Shown: positions 22,628 to 32,531 of the stretch, piece after piece
Layout: each line of letters opens with the position of its first letter
Numbering within the stretch: the first letter of the stretch is position 1
NCBI RefSeq assembly: GCF_000244875.1
Contig: NC_016791.1
Coordinates: forward strand, 2,485,001-2,549,000
Direction of reading: 5' to 3'
Length of the DNA: 64,000 bases
Source of the DNA: Clostridium sp. BNL1100
GTDB lineage: Bacteria > Bacillota > Clostridia > Acetivibrionales > DSM-1351
Program-made: the position numbers and the translations under genes
Notes under the pieces: model-generated
Databases searched by the model: none
Told to the model about the DNA's origin: nothing
Seen by the model: only the letters and a program-made list of their open reading frames with translations

Positions 22628-25417
22628 TTAACCTACTATATCAGCACATCTCTTACAAAGTGTCGGGTGTTTTTCGTCCTTGCCCACAAATTCGCTGAAC
22701 ATCCAGCATCTTTCACACTTATCTCCAGGTGCCTGTTCAACCGAAACCTTTATTCCGGGCATTTCCTCTCCCTTTTGAGCAGCAGCCGGAGCATCAGCAA
22801 GATTTTTAATTTCGACAGCTGAAACTATGAACACGGTAACAAGGTCGCTTTCAATGCTCTTTATAAACTCAAGACTTTCTCCATCAGCATATAAAGTTAC
22901 TTTTGCATTTAGAGAATGGCCTATGGTTTTGTTAGCTCTTGCTATTTCCAGTGCCTTTGAAACATCTGACCTAAGCTCGAATATTTTTTCCCACTTTTCT
23001 GACAGTTCTGTATTTACATACTTTTCATTTACCTGTGGCCAGCTGTTCAACTGAACACTTTCAGTATCATCGTCTGCTCTGTGAGGCATGTACTGCCATA
23101 TTTCTTCAGTAGTAAATGCAAGAACCGGAGTCAACATTCTTACAAGGTTATGAAGGATCTCATACATTACAGTCTGAGCTGCTCTTCTTTCCTTTGAGTC
23201 AGCATTTGAAGTATAAAGTCTGTCCTTTATTATATCCAGATAGAAGTTACTCATGTCAACAACACAGAAATTGTGTATAGCATGGAACATCAAATGGAAT
23301 TCATATGTGTCATAGGCCTCATTTACCCTCTTTATGAGGTTATTCATCCTGCTCAATGCCCATTTGTCCAGTTCATTAAGTTCATTGTAATCAACACTAT
23401 CTGTGTCTGGGTTAAAATCATTTATATTACCAAGAATATATCTTGCAGTATTCCTTATCTTTCTATAAACCTCTGACAGCTGCTTCAACAAATCCTTTGA
23501 AATTCTTATATCAGTTGTGTAATCGGAAGAAGCAACCCAAAGTCTTAGTATATCTGCTCCATACTCCTTAATAACATCTGCAGGGTCGATACCGTTTCCA
23601 AGCGACTTAGACATCTTACGGCCTTCGCCGTCAACAACATAACCGTGTGTCAGTACTTTTCTGTAAGGTGCATTTCCCTTTGTAGCCACAGATGTAAGAA
23701 GTGAGGATTGGAACCATCCTCTATGCTGGTCACTTCCTTCAAGGTACAGGTCTGCCGGCCAGGATAATCCTTCTCTGTTTTCGAGAACCGCTACATGGCT
23801 GGAACCTGAATCAAACCAAACATCCATAATATCTGTTTCTTTTGAAAATTCGTGATGTCCACATTCACATTTAGTTCCCTTTGGAAGAATCTCTGAAGCG
23901 TCCATAGCATACCATGCATTTGATCCCTTTTCTCTGAAAAGATCAGCCACAGCCTTTATGGATTCATCAGTTATTAATTCCTTACCACAGTCTTTACAGT
24001 AGAATATCGGAATCGGCACACCCCAGATACGCTGTCTGGAAATACACCAGTCTCCTCTATCCCTTACCATGTTAGTAATTCTTTCTTCTCCCCATTCAGG
24101 TATCCATTTTACATCTTTGATTGCTTTCAATGCTTCTTTTCTGAACCCGTCAATGGATGCAAACCATTGTTCGGTAGCACGGAATATGATTGGGTCTTTG
24201 CATCTCCAACAATGGGGATATTGGTGAGTAATCTTCTCGGAAGCTAAAAGTCTGCCATCCTGGGTCAATTTTTCAATAATTGCAGGATTGGATTTCTTGT
24301 AGAACATTCCCGCAAACGGTCCTGCCTCTTTAGTCAGGAAGCCCTTGCTGTCAACAGGAACCAATACAGGAATCTTGTATTTCTGGCATACAAGAAAGTC
24401 TTCCGCACCATGTCCGGGAGCAGTATGAACACAACCAGTACCTGCTTCAAGGGTAACATGGTCTCCAAGAATAACTATTGAATCCCTGTCCAGGAACGGA
24501 TGCTTGCAAAGAATTCCCTCAAGCTCGCTTCCTTTGAACTTTGCAACGGTTTCATATTCTGTTATAGCAGCAGCCTTCATGGTATTTTCCACAAGTTCTG
24601 CAGCAAGTACATAGTATTCATCGTTTGCCTTTACAACAGAGTATTCAAATGACTCATTCAAACAAATTGCAAGGTTTGCAGGCAAAGTCCATGTAGTTGT
24701 TGTCCATATTACAAAGTTAATCTTTTCCTTCGGTGCAACACCTTGGAAAATTCCCTTGTCATCCCTTACCTGGAACTTAACATAAATTGAAACGGTAGTA
24801 TCGTCCGCATATTCAATTTCAGCTTCAGCCAGAGCGGTTTCACACTCAGGGCACCAGTATACAGGCTTCAACCCCTTGTATATATGGCCCTTCTTAGCCA
24901 TTTCACCAAATACTTCTATCTGTTTTGCTTCAAACTCTGGTTTCAGCGTTATATAAGGATGTTCCCAGTCAGCCCTTACACCCAGTCGTTTGAAAGATTC
25001 TCTCTGTATATCCAGGTACTTCATGGCAAAGCCTTCACATGCCTCTCTGAAAACAACAGGACCAACTTCATGCCTCTTTAGCCCCAATTCCTTGATGGCT
25101 CTCTGTTCGATGGGAAGTCCGTGTGTATCCCAGCCCGGAACATATGGAGTATAGTATCCTGACATACTTTTATACTTTACAACGATATCCTTTAATACCT
25201 TATTCAAAGTAGTTCCAAGGTGAATACCTCCATTTGCGTACGGGGGTCCATCATGAAGTATAAAGGAAGGCTTTCCTTCTGCTTTTTTTAATTGCTTATT
25301 ATAAATATCCATGTCTTCCCATTTTTTTAGGAATTCTGGTTCCCTTTGAGGAAGGTTTGCCCTCATGGGGAAGTCAGTTTGTGGTAGATTTAAAGATTTT
25401 CCATAATCTTCTGCCAT
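22628..25417 (-). CDS. ileS: Isoleucyl-tRNA synthetase
   Basis: A 929-residue class I aminoacyl-tRNA synthetase that charges tRNA-Ile. The HIGH-type signature is in GPPYANGGIHLGTTLNK, the KMSKS signature in GEGRKMSKSLGNGI, and the editing domain carries WTTTTWTLPANLAI. A C-terminal zinc finger (CERCWMF and CKRC) completes the bacterial form. GGAGGTAATAGAA precedes the ATG. Expression is controlled by the T-box leader at 25450-25735, and aroB follows on the same strand. Confidence 0.97.
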   Translation of the reverse strand: MAEDYGKSLNLPQTDFPMRANLPQREPEFLKKWEDMDIYNKQLKKAEGKPSFILHDGPPYANGGIHLGTTLNKVLKDIVVKYKSMSGYYTPYVPGWDTHGLPIEQRAIKELGLKRHEVGPVVFREACEGFAMKYLDIQRESFKRLGVRADWEHPYITLKPEFEAKQIEVFGEMAKKGHIYKGLKPVYWCPECETALAEAEIEYADDTTVSIYVKFQVRDDKGIFQGVAPKEKINFVIWTTTTWTLPANLAICLNESFEYSVVKANDEYYVLAAELVENTMKAAAITEYETVAKFKGSELEGILCKHPFLDRDSIVILGDHVTLEAGTGCVHTAPGHGAEDFLVCQKYKIPVLVPVDSKGFLTKEAGPFAGMFYKKSNPAIIEKLTQDGRLLASEKITHQYPHCWRCKDPIIFRATEQWFASIDGFRKEALKAIKDVKWIPEWGEERITNMVRDRGDWCISRQRIWGVPIPIFYCKDCGKELITDESIKAVADLFREKGSNAWYAMDASEILPKGTKCECGHHEFSKETDIMDVWFDSGSSHVAVLENREGLSWPADLYLEGSDQHRGWFQSSLLTSVATKGNAPYRKVLTHGYVVDGEGRKMSKSLGNGIDPADVIKEYGADILRLWVASSDYTTDIRISKDLLKQLSEVYRKIRNTARYILGNINDFNPDTDSVDYNELNELDKWALSRMNNLIKRVNEAYDTYEFHLMFHAIHNFCVVDMSNFYLDIIKDRLYTSNADSKERRAAQTVMYEILHNLVRMLTPVLAFTTEEIWQYMPHRADDDTESVQLNSWPQVNEKYVNTELSEKWEKIFELRSDVSKALEIARANKTIGHSLNAKVTLYADGESLEFIKSIESDLVTVFIVSAVEIKNLADAPAAAQKGEEMPGIKVSVEQAPGDKCERCWMFSEFVGKDEKHPTLCKRCADIVG

Positions 25418-25449
25418 TTCTATTACCTCCGGTTAAATATAGTAAATTA

Positions 25450-25735
25450 ATTATTCTAAAATATAATAAAGCCCCGTTCCATCAAAGGGACGAGGCTATT
25501 TTCGCGGTACCACCCAAATTATTTTGTAGCATGAAAAATAATAACATGACAATAATCACTTCGTTTTATAACGGCTCATCACCGGCACACCCTACTTCAA
25601 TTTATGTCCTATACATTTTTATTGAATTTCAGGCTGCAACTCATGGATGATTTTCAAAAGCTTGAACCTGCGGAAATCCCACCACGCTTCCGCTCTCTGT
25701 GAAGCCAACTGCTTTCTACTCTTTCCAATCATCAT
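25450..25735 (-). promoter_or_regulatory. Ile-responsive T-box leader of ileS
   Basis: On the minus strand the leader has an AGAGAG..GGTGG Stem I tip, a specifier region GAAAATCATCCATGAG with ATC (Ile) in the specifier position, the T-box GGTGGTACCGCG near 25496-25510, and a terminator AGCCTCGTCCC/GGAACGGGGCT with a T-rich tail at 25450-25495. Uncharged tRNA-Ile would stabilise the antiterminator and allow ileS-aroB transcription. The specifier agrees with the gene product. Confidence 0.92.
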
Positions 25736-25896
25736 ATTTAGAATATTTTATATTAAATTAATAATACATCAATTACCCAACCGCCGTCAAGGCTACTATT
25801 TTAATTTTTACCACTAAACGACTCTCTTATAATTAAAAATCACATAATCAAATCGTTTGAATAAAATGTAATGTACTTTATATTTAGGAGCACAAA

Positions 25897-26400
25897 ATGC
25901 ATTTTGACTTTGATGAACTCATTTTTAATCTAAAAAAGAATAACTATAAACGTATCGGTTCGGGTTCATGTCGGAACGTTTATGACTTAGGCAATGGTTA
26001 TGTAGTTAAGGTAGCAAAGGATGTCAGAGGCATTTTACAGAATGAAACCGAGTATTCTACTTACCGTTCATGTAAGTCAGACTTCTTTGCAGAAATTGCT
26101 GCTGCTTCTGAAAATCATAGGTATCTTATAATGGTAAAAGCTAAAAAAATCACTGATATTAGAATAGTTTTAAGGTACTACAAAGTACAAACTATGAGTG
26201 ACCTTATTAAAAGGCCATTGTTTGAGGAAGATATAGAAAGTAAAAAAATAGGCAGTGGTGACTTAAAGAGAGCATCAAGCTGGGGAATCGTTAACGATGT
26301 CCCCGTCTTGATTGATTATGGATTAAGCCAAAGTACCTATAAAAAATATTACAGAAACAAGCTTTTCGGAAGATTCAGACGGCTTAACTATTCTTCTTGA
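25897..26400 (+). CDS. Small protein-kinase-like protein
   Basis: A 167-residue protein with a kinase-like N-lobe (YKRIGSGSCRNVYDLGNGYV with a glycine loop, VVKVAKD giving the lysine) and a C-terminal IDYGLS reminiscent of the DFG region. The HRD catalytic loop is not seen and the protein is much shorter than a normal kinase (about 260 residues), so it is probably an atypical or inactive kinase fold. TTAGGAG precedes the ATG. It converges with pdxR, overlapping its end by 13 bases. Confidence 0.55.
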   Translation: MHFDFDELIFNLKKNNYKRIGSGSCRNVYDLGNGYVVKVAKDVRGILQNETEYSTYRSCKSDFFAEIAAASENHRYLIMVKAKKITDIRIVLRYYKVQTMSDLIKRPLFEEDIESKKIGSGDLKRASSWGIVNDVPVLIDYGLSQSTYKKYYRNKLFGRFRRLNYSS

Positions 26401-27809
26401 TAATTATTTTTAAGACACTTTTCCAAAATCGCCATACCTTCACTTATTTGGTCAATTCCTGCTGATGCAAAACTAAGTCTTATATAATCATCACAGTTTT
26501 TGTGTATATTATCATAAAATATATCCGATGGAATAAACACAAGACCATTTTTTTTGCACTTTTGATAAAAAAGCTTTGCTGAGAGATAACGTGGCAATTT
26601 TACCCAGAAGTACAACCCTCCACCTGGTCTTTCATATTTCAGTCCATATTTTCTCAGTCTTTCCAAGCCGGTAAGCATAAACTCAAACCTGCCTCTGTAA
26701 ATCTCCTTCATATACTGCAAATGTTCGTCCCACTTTTCGCTTCTGAAATATAAGTCAAGGGACCTTTGTATCAATCCGGATGAAGAAATATCACTTGTAT
26801 GCTTTATTTTAGTAAAATCATCAATTAAATTTTTAGGTATAACCATGCTTCCTACTCTTAAGCCCGGCATAAGGATTTTTGAAAAGCTTTTTAAATAAAT
26901 TACATACTCGTTGTCTTTATCCAGAGCCTTCAGAGACGTAGGCTTTTCCTTTTCAAAATATAACTCCGACATAGAATCATCTTCAACAACATACATGTTA
27001 TTCTCTTTCGCTAGAAGCATCAGTCTTTCAAGCTTTTCCTGACTATAGCACACCGTAGTTGGATTCTGATACCTTGTCATGACATATACAAATTTGGGTT
27101 TGCATATACGAATCTTTTTTTCAAGTTCTTCCATGTCCATTCCATCTTTATCCATGTTTACACTGACAATCCTTGCACCTCTTGATTTAAATGCTGCAAC
27201 AGCACCATCATAAGTAGGAGTTTCTGTTACAACATAATCTCCGGGGTTTAAAAGTACTTTGCCTATAATATCTATACCCTGCTGTGCTCCTGAAACAATT
27301 TGGAGAAAACTCTCATTTTCAACGGAAATAGAATACTCCCTGTTAAAATAATCAAGAATTGACTGCCTCAATGGCCTGTAGCCATTACTCTCGTCATACC
27401 CGAAGGCAAAGCCTTTGTCCCTTTCCAACACCTCATTTATACAAGCTTTAAATGATTCAATAGGAAAAATTGACGGGTGTGGGGTTGCACTTGCAAAGTT
27501 AATAACAGAGGTATCCTTGAACAATCCAAGATCACTGGAAAAATGTGTATCCAGCTTTCCGGTTTTTGTATTTGAAACAAAATATCCGCTTCCTTTTTTG
27601 GCTGTTATATAGCTGTTGCTCTCAAGCTGTTTATATGCATTAACTATTGTACTCGTATTTACTCCCAATTGGGAAGCGAGACTCCTTATTGCAGGAAGAC
27701 GCTCTCCAGGTTTCATTTCGCCCTGTGAAATCTGTTCTCTGATGCTGTTAAATAGCTGTAAATACTTTGGTTGCTCATCATTTGTTAATTGTATCGATAC
27801 AATTTTCAT
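26388..27809 (-). CDS. pdxR: MocR-family regulator of PLP synthesis (PdxR-like)
   Basis: A 473-residue protein: an N-terminal GntR-type winged helix (SQGEMKPGERLPAIRSLASQ, NTSTIVNAYKQLESNSYI) fused to a fold-type I aminotransferase domain with the PLP-binding lysine in YLKSFSKILMPGLRVG. MocR proteins sense PLP with this domain. It is divergent from pdxS-pdxT, the typical PdxR arrangement, in which the regulator activates PLP synthesis when PLP is low. A perfect 18-base palindrome covers its own start codon region, suggesting autorepression. The symbol rests on context. Confidence 0.85.
   Translation of the reverse strand: MKIVSIQLTNDEQPKYLQLFNSIREQISQGEMKPGERLPAIRSLASQLGVNTSTIVNAYKQLESNSYITAKKGSGYFVSNTKTGKLDTHFSSDLGLFKDTSVINFASATPHPSIFPIESFKACINEVLERDKGFAFGYDESNGYRPLRQSILDYFNREYSISVENESFLQIVSGAQQGIDIIGKVLLNPGDYVVTETPTYDGAVAAFKSRGARIVSVNMDKDGMDMEELEKKIRICKPKFVYVMTRYQNPTTVCYSQEKLERLMLLAKENNMYVVEDDSMSELYFEKEKPTSLKALDKDNEYVIYLKSFSKILMPGLRVGSMVIPKNLIDDFTKIKHTSDISSSGLIQRSLDLYFRSEKWDEHLQYMKEIYRGRFEFMLTGLERLRKYGLKYERPGGGLYFWVKLPRYLSAKLFYQKCKKNGLVFIPSDIFYDNIHKNCDDYIRLSFASAGIDQISEGMAILEKCLKNNYQEE
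27787..27804. promoter_or_regulatory. PdxR operator 1 at the pdxR start
   Basis: AATTGTATCGATACAATT is a perfect 18-base palindrome lying within the first codons of pdxR. Confidence 0.7.
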
Positions 27810-27927
27810 ACTGCCTCCACCTTCACATTAACTGACACAAGCTCTAAATTTATATTATACATTTGAAATACTCCATTTTATCTGTGTATTCAAGTAAAAA
27901 GCCATTTTATTTTTTTTGAAATTCATA

Positions 27928-28009
27928 TTGACATTTAATTTTCTTTGTGTAAAAATGTACGAAATTTAGCCGCAATCACTTATAAGTGTATCGGTACAAT
28001 TAGTATATT
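27928..28009 (+). promoter_or_regulatory. pdxS promoter region with PdxR operator 2
   Basis: AAGTGTATCGGTACAATT at 27984-28001 matches the palindrome at 27787-27804 in 16 of 18 positions, 197 bases away. Just after it TATATT (28004-28009) may be the -10 box of pdxS; another possible promoter has TTGACA at 27928-27933. The placement upstream of the -10 fits an activator site, as PdxR is expected to be. Confidence 0.6.
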
Positions 28010-28042
28010 CTATTTATAAATAAAAGTAAAGGAGTATGTATT

Positions 28043-28921
28043 ATGAATGAGAGATATGAATTAAACAAAAATCTTGCACAGATGCTCAAAGGCGGAGTAA
28101 TAATGGATGTAGTAAATGCAAAGGAAGCCGAAATTGCACAAAAAGCCGGTGCCGTTGCAGTAATGGCACTTGAAAGAGTTCCTTCAGACATAAGAAAAGC
28201 CGGAGGAGTTGCAAGAATGTCCGACCCAAAAATGATAAAAGATATACAAAGCGCCGTATCAATTCCTGTTATGGCCAAGGTTAGAATAGGACATTTTGTT
28301 GAAGCACAGGTACTTGAAGCCCTTTCAATCGACTATATTGATGAAAGCGAAGTATTAACCCCCGCCGACGAAGAATTTCACATAGATAAGCATACATTTA
28401 AGGTTCCATTTGTATGCGGTGCAAAAAATCTCGGAGAAGCTCTCAGAAGAATTGGTGAAGGTGCATCCATGATAAGAACAAAAGGTGAAGCCGGCACCGG
28501 GAATGTTGTTGAAGCTGTCAGACATATGAGAACTGTAACAAACGAAATCAGAAAGGTTCAGAGTGCATCCAAACAGGAACTTATGACCATAGCAAAAGAA
28601 TTCGCTGCTCCATATGACCTTGTGCTCTATGTTCATGAAAACGGTAAACTTCCTGTTATTAACTTTGCAGCAGGCGGAATCGCAACTCCCGCAGATGCAG
28701 CATTAATGATGCAGCTTGGATGCGACGGTGTTTTCGTTGGTTCAGGGATATTCAAATCTTCAGATCCTGCCAAAAGAGCTCAGGCTATTGTAAAGGCAAC
28801 TACTTATTATAATGATCCCAAAATTATAGCAGAAGTTTCAGAAGAGTTGGGTACTGCAATGGATTCCATTGATGTAAGAGAACTGTCAGGCAACAGCCTG
28901 TACGCCTCCAGAGGATGGTAA
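28043..28921 (+). CDS. pdxS: PLP synthase, synthase subunit PdxS
   Basis: A 292-residue TIM-barrel enzyme that makes pyridoxal 5'-phosphate from ribose 5-phosphate, glyceraldehyde 3-phosphate and ammonia, forming a dodecamer decorated with PdxT. The catalytic lysines are Lys79 ([10 protein letters not shown]) and Lys147 ([10 protein letters not shown]); the phosphate-binding [16 protein letters not shown] and FVGSGIFKS motifs are present. AAAGGAG precedes the ATG. The end overlaps the long frame of pdxT but leaves 20 bases to its preferred start. It is divergent from pdxR. Confidence 0.97.
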   Translation: MNERYELNKNLAQMLKGGVIMDVVNAKEAEIAQKAGAVAVMALERVPSDIRKAGGVARMSDPKMIKDIQSAVSIPVMAKVRIGHFVEAQVLEALSIDYIDESEVLTPADEEFHIDKHTFKVPFVCGAKNLGEALRRIGEGASMIRTKGEAGTGNVVEAVRHMRTVTNEIRKVQSASKQELMTIAKEFAAPYDLVLYVHENGKLPVINFAAGGIATPADAALMMQLGCDGVFVGSGIFKSSDPAKRAQAIVKATTYYNDPKIIAEVSEELGTAMDSIDVRELSGNSLYASRGW

Positions 28922-28941
28922 GCTTACAGAAAGGGATAAAA

Positions 28942-29511
28942 ATGAAAAAAATAGGTGTATTAGGTTTGCAGGGTGCTGTCTCGGAGCATTTGGAGAAACT
29001 ATCCAAAATACCAAATGTAGAGCCATGTAGTGTAAAATATAAAGAAGACATTGATACAATAGACGGACTTATTATTCCCGGTGGTGAAAGCACTACAATT
29101 GGAAGGCTTATTTGTGATTTCAGTTTGACAGAACCAATAAAAACAAGAATAAACTCAGGGATGCCTGTATGGGGAACCTGTGCTGGCATGATTATTCTTG
29201 CAAAAGAAATCACAAATGACCACCGCCGTCATCTGGAAGTAATGGACATAAACGTTATAAGAAACGGGTATGGGAGGCAGCTGGATAGCTTTACTACGGA
29301 AGTTTCCCTTCCGGCTCTTTCCTCTGAAAAAATTCCTTTGGTATTTATAAGAGCACCCTATGTGGTTAATGTAGCTCCACAGGTGGAGGTTCTCCTTCGT
29401 GTAAACGAAAATATAGTTGCATGCAGACAAAACAATATGCTGGCCACATCCTTTCATCCGGAACTTACAAATGACCTTAGTTTTCACAGGTATTTTTCAG
29501 AAATGGTCTAA
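28942..29511 (+). CDS. pdxT: PLP synthase, glutaminase subunit PdxT
   Basis: A 189-residue class I glutamine amidotransferase that supplies ammonia to PdxS. Visible motifs: GVLGLQGAVSEH, LIIPGGESTTIG, the nucleophile Cys in WGTCAGMIILA, and FHPELTND with catalytic His and Glu. The ATG at 28942 is preceded by AAAGGG; a longer frame begins within pdxS. It completes the pdxST operon and is followed by a strong terminator. Confidence 0.96.
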   Translation: MKKIGVLGLQGAVSEHLEKLSKIPNVEPCSVKYKEDIDTIDGLIIPGGESTTIGRLICDFSLTEPIKTRINSGMPVWGTCAGMIILAKEITNDHRRHLEVMDINVIRNGYGRQLDSFTTEVSLPALSSEKIPLVFIRAPYVVNVAPQVEVLLRVNENIVACRQNNMLATSFHPELTNDLSFHRYFSEMV

Positions 29512-29522
29512 AAACATATATT

Positions 29523-29565
29523 AAAAGGCATATTAACCAAATTTATATTGGTTAATATGCCTTTT
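29523..29565. terminator. Terminator after pdxT
   Basis: An 18-base perfect stem (AAAAGGCATATTAACCAA with its complement) separates convergent pdxT and the rhomboid gene. The GCATATTAACC core is shared with the aroB terminator. Confidence 0.88.
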
Positions 29566-29578
29566 CTTGCTTTGTTTC

Positions 29579-31138
29579 TTATTTACTGTTTTCAATACCG
29601 GAAAGCATCTCATTAATATTTTCAGTATTCGTTGAGCCTGATTTTTTGGCTTCCTCAAGCTCCTGCTTGGCTTTATCAAATTCTTTTGTATTATAGTATA
29701 TGACACCCAGCAGATAATGTCCGTCAGCCGGACTTAGTTCCGCTAAAGCCTTTGAATTCTGAATCCCCTCATCAAGTTTTCCCTGACCTACTTCAGCCCT
29801 GATTAATGACCATAATACCCTAATCTTTGTATTTTTGTCGGATGGGTTCAACTCAAGAATTTCCTCTGCCTTTTTTTCCGACTCCGGCCAGTTATTCTGA
29901 ATATCAAACTGCTCCAGTGCAGCAAGCTTAGGAGAAAGAACATTTATATCATTATTAAAGCCGTAAAATAGCATTCCGACTGCAATTGCTGCCACAAGCA
30001 AAATCGATGTTGCTTTTTTCAGTAAGGTTTTTCCATTTCTTTCTTGGTAAGAATACACTGCTGCGGTAGTCAGAAATCCTCCCACAAAACCACCTATGTG
30101 TGCATGGTTGTCTATTCTCTTGTTCATAAAACCATAAGCAAGGTTTATTACAAGCATAGTAATAAGATTCACACCATAACTGCTTTTTAAAAGAGCAGGA
30201 CGTCGTAACGAAAAATACAACATAGCACCTACCAAACCAAATATTGCACCTGATGCCCCTACAGAGGAATTCAGCGAGAAGGCAAAACTTGCTGCCGAGC
30301 CAATGAAACCCGACACAAAGTAAATAGCCAAAAACCTTCCTCTTCCGAATATTTTTTCCACCTGAGACCCTATAATATAAATGGAATAGCAGTTTACAGC
30401 CAAGTGAACAATATCAGCATGGAGAAACATAGGTGCAAAAAATCTCCAATACTGCCCTTCCATAATGAGATTATTTACCTTGGCCCCAAAGGGTTCTAGC
30501 TGTTGTTCATAAGCAGTTCCGGTTTTCATGGACACAAGCTGCAACAAGCCATACATAACAATATTTAATGCGATAATAATATATGTCAGCCATGGCGTTT
30601 GAACCTTGAATTGTATTTCAAAGTCCTTTTTTCTTTTCTCAATAATGCCTTCTATATCCTGATAATCGGTTTCTCTTCTATCAAGGCCCTTTGAAAAAAA
30701 TCTTTTAAAAGACTTTACCAATCCGGCATCAAAAGCCGGAACACTGAAATATTTCTCAACCTGTTTTGCAGAAATGTTTAAAGAAATACATTTCAAAAAA
30801 CGTTTCTCCGAGGTAATATCCATCTGATGTTGCTTTATAATTTCAACTTTATCCATATCAGTTGTGTTTTCAAACAGAAAAACCTTGAAAATATAAGCGT
30901 TACTACCTTGAATATTATTCAGCATTGCTGCACCATTTAACATGATGTTCCTGATTTGTTCTATTGTGTATCTGTCTGCATCAATAATTTCAACAAATAC
31001 AGAAGTTCCCTGAATCTCTCTAATCATACTTGCAATACCATTAGATAAATCAGGCATCTGATTGTCAGCTGATATCAGGTGGTAATAATCCTTTTCCACA
31101 AGATATCTAACAAGGGAATTTAAAAAATTATTTTTCAT
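29579..31138 (-). CDS. Rhomboid-family intramembrane serine protease with TPR tail
   Basis: A 519-residue membrane protein. Residues 1-180 are a cytosolic domain resembling that of YqgP-like clostridial rhomboids. Six or seven membrane spans follow, with the catalytic Ser in NSSVGASGAIFGLVGA and His in NRIDNHAHIGGFVGGF-type context (read here as KRIDNHAHIGGFVGG), and the WRFFAPMFLHADIVHLAVN loop. Residues about 420-519 form tetratricopeptide-like helices. It would cleave membrane proteins within the bilayer. The start at 31138 (GGAGG 11 bases upstream) overlaps the end of the preceding gene. Confidence 0.88.
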   Translation of the reverse strand: MKNNFLNSLVRYLVEKDYYHLISADNQMPDLSNGIASMIREIQGTSVFVEIIDADRYTIEQIRNIMLNGAAMLNNIQGSNAYIFKVFLFENTTDMDKVEIIKQHQMDITSEKRFLKCISLNISAKQVEKYFSVPAFDAGLVKSFKRFFSKGLDRRETDYQDIEGIIEKRKKDFEIQFKVQTPWLTYIIIALNIVMYGLLQLVSMKTGTAYEQQLEPFGAKVNNLIMEGQYWRFFAPMFLHADIVHLAVNCYSIYIIGSQVEKIFGRGRFLAIYFVSGFIGSAASFAFSLNSSVGASGAIFGLVGAMLYFSLRRPALLKSSYGVNLITMLVINLAYGFMNKRIDNHAHIGGFVGGFLTTAAVYSYQERNGKTLLKKATSILLVAAIAVGMLFYGFNNDINVLSPKLAALEQFDIQNNWPESEKKAEEILELNPSDKNTKIRVLWSLIRAEVGQGKLDEGIQNSKALAELSPADGHYLLGVIYYNTKEFDKAKQELEEAKKSGSTNTENINEMLSGIENSK

Positions 31139-32432
31139 TCGAAATAAATCCTCCAACATTTACAGCCCCGTACTTATAAAGTAATTCATCCACACAGTCA
31201 GAAGCCTTAGTAATTACTCCCGCCCTGCCTTTGTATATTCTCAGAGCAGCCTCCAGAGACTTGGGATTGTCCGATTTTAAAACAAATGGCTGTTTCAAGT
31301 AAGTCTGAGCTTCCTTTACTACATGAGATAACAGCAGTTCGTCTGCCCCGGCCACATCTACATCAATAGCTATTAATCCATAGTCCTCTTCCATCAAATC
31401 CATAGCGGTATCTGTAATGGAAGATACATCTCCTGCCAAAAGGTCTTTTTTCAGAATTTCTTCCTTATTAATATCTATCCATCCAATTTCTGTTTGTTTT
31501 ATATCTACAAAAGAAATTACTTTTGTAGAGGATGTGATAAAATCTACATTCAAAGGAAAACTTACCGCATTACATTCGCTAACTACCTTTGAAATTTCAG
31601 CAATAAATTCAGGTCTTGATCCGCAGCACCCTCCAACAAGCCTTGCTCCATTTTTTATAAATTCATGTGCGTATTTTGCAAATTTTTCAGGAGTTTCATC
31701 ATAGACCAATTTACCGTCTACTGTCTGAGGAATCCCTGCATTGGGCTTAATACTAAAATTCAAACCAGTCTTTCCGTAGATTTCGGCAACCTTTATCATG
31801 TATTCCGGTCCAAAGGAACAATTTGTACCAACCATATCAGCTCCAAGTGAGTGCAGAATGTAAGCACAAACAGCGGGGTCTGAGCCCATCAGCGTTCTTC
31901 CGTTCTGCTCATATGAGATTGAACAAATAACAGGTAAGTTACAATTTTCTTTAGCAGCTAAAAGGGCAATTCTCATTTCACTTACATCTGTAAATGTTTC
32001 AAAGCTTATAATATCAGCGCCCCCGGCAGTTACAGCAACAACTTGCTCCTTAAATGTATTGTAGGCCTGCTTAAAAGTCAATTCTCCGAATGGCTCCAAG
32101 AGTTTTCCCAAAGGGCCTATGGAAGCAGCTACATATCCATTATCCCCCATTACTTCCTTCGCAAGACTAACACCTGCAAAATTAATATCATAATGCTTGT
32201 CCTGCAATCCATATTCAGAGAGTTTCATAAGATTGGACTGAAAGGTATTTGACTGAATTACATTCGCCCCTGCATTACGGTATGCCGTATATATCTCCTT
32301 GACCTTATCAGGGTGAGTAACATTCCACTCTTCGGGACAAGTTCCTACTTCAAGTCCTTTGCTTTGAAGCATAATCCCCATAGACCCGTCAAACACCAAA
32401 ACTTTTTTTTCTATATCATTTAAAAAAGACAT
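31128..32432 (-). CDS. Homocysteine S-methyltransferase (MetH N-terminal-type)
   Basis: A 434-residue protein. Residues about 1-290 are the homocysteine-binding barrel of MetH/BHMT: VLVFDGSMGIMLQ, NVIQSNTFQSN, the zinc Cys in GTNCSFGPE, and GARLVGGCCGSRPEF with two more zinc cysteines. The C-terminal 130 residues resemble only part of the pterin-binding barrel (LIAIDVDVAGADELLLSHVV), and there is no cobalamin domain, so it is not a full MetH. It should transfer a methyl group to homocysteine, donor unknown. The ATG at 32432 follows GGAGG. It lies downstream of a Leu T-box unit but after an internal terminator. Confidence 0.85.
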   Translation of the reverse strand: MSFLNDIEKKVLVFDGSMGIMLQSKGLEVGTCPEEWNVTHPDKVKEIYTAYRNAGANVIQSNTFQSNLMKLSEYGLQDKHYDINFAGVSLAKEVMGDNGYVAASIGPLGKLLEPFGELTFKQAYNTFKEQVVAVTAGGADIISFETFTDVSEMRIALLAAKENCNLPVICSISYEQNGRTLMGSDPAVCAYILHSLGADMVGTNCSFGPEYMIKVAEIYGKTGLNFSIKPNAGIPQTVDGKLVYDETPEKFAKYAHEFIKNGARLVGGCCGSRPEFIAEISKVVSECNAVSFPLNVDFITSSTKVISFVDIKQTEIGWIDINKEEILKKDLLAGDVSSITDTAMDLMEEDYGLIAIDVDVAGADELLLSHVVKEAQTYLKQPFVLKSDNPKSLEAALRIYKGRAGVITKASDCVDELLYKYGAVNVGGFISNEK

Positions 32433-32451
32433 ATATACCTCCATATATAAA

Positions 32452-32477
32452 AATTGCCAGTATTTAAACTGGCAATT
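32452..32477 (-). terminator. Hairpin between acyl-CoA synthetase and methyltransferase genes
   Basis: AATTGCCAG and CTGGCAATT form a perfect 9-base stem followed on the minus strand by TTTTTAT, ending about 20 bases before the methyltransferase start. It may attenuate read-through, so the methyltransferase could be expressed less than, or separately from, the upstream gene. Confidence 0.65.
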
Positions 32478-32531
32478 AATTACTTCTATTATATTATTAT
32501 AATATTCATTAAGTAAATTGGCAACCACACA

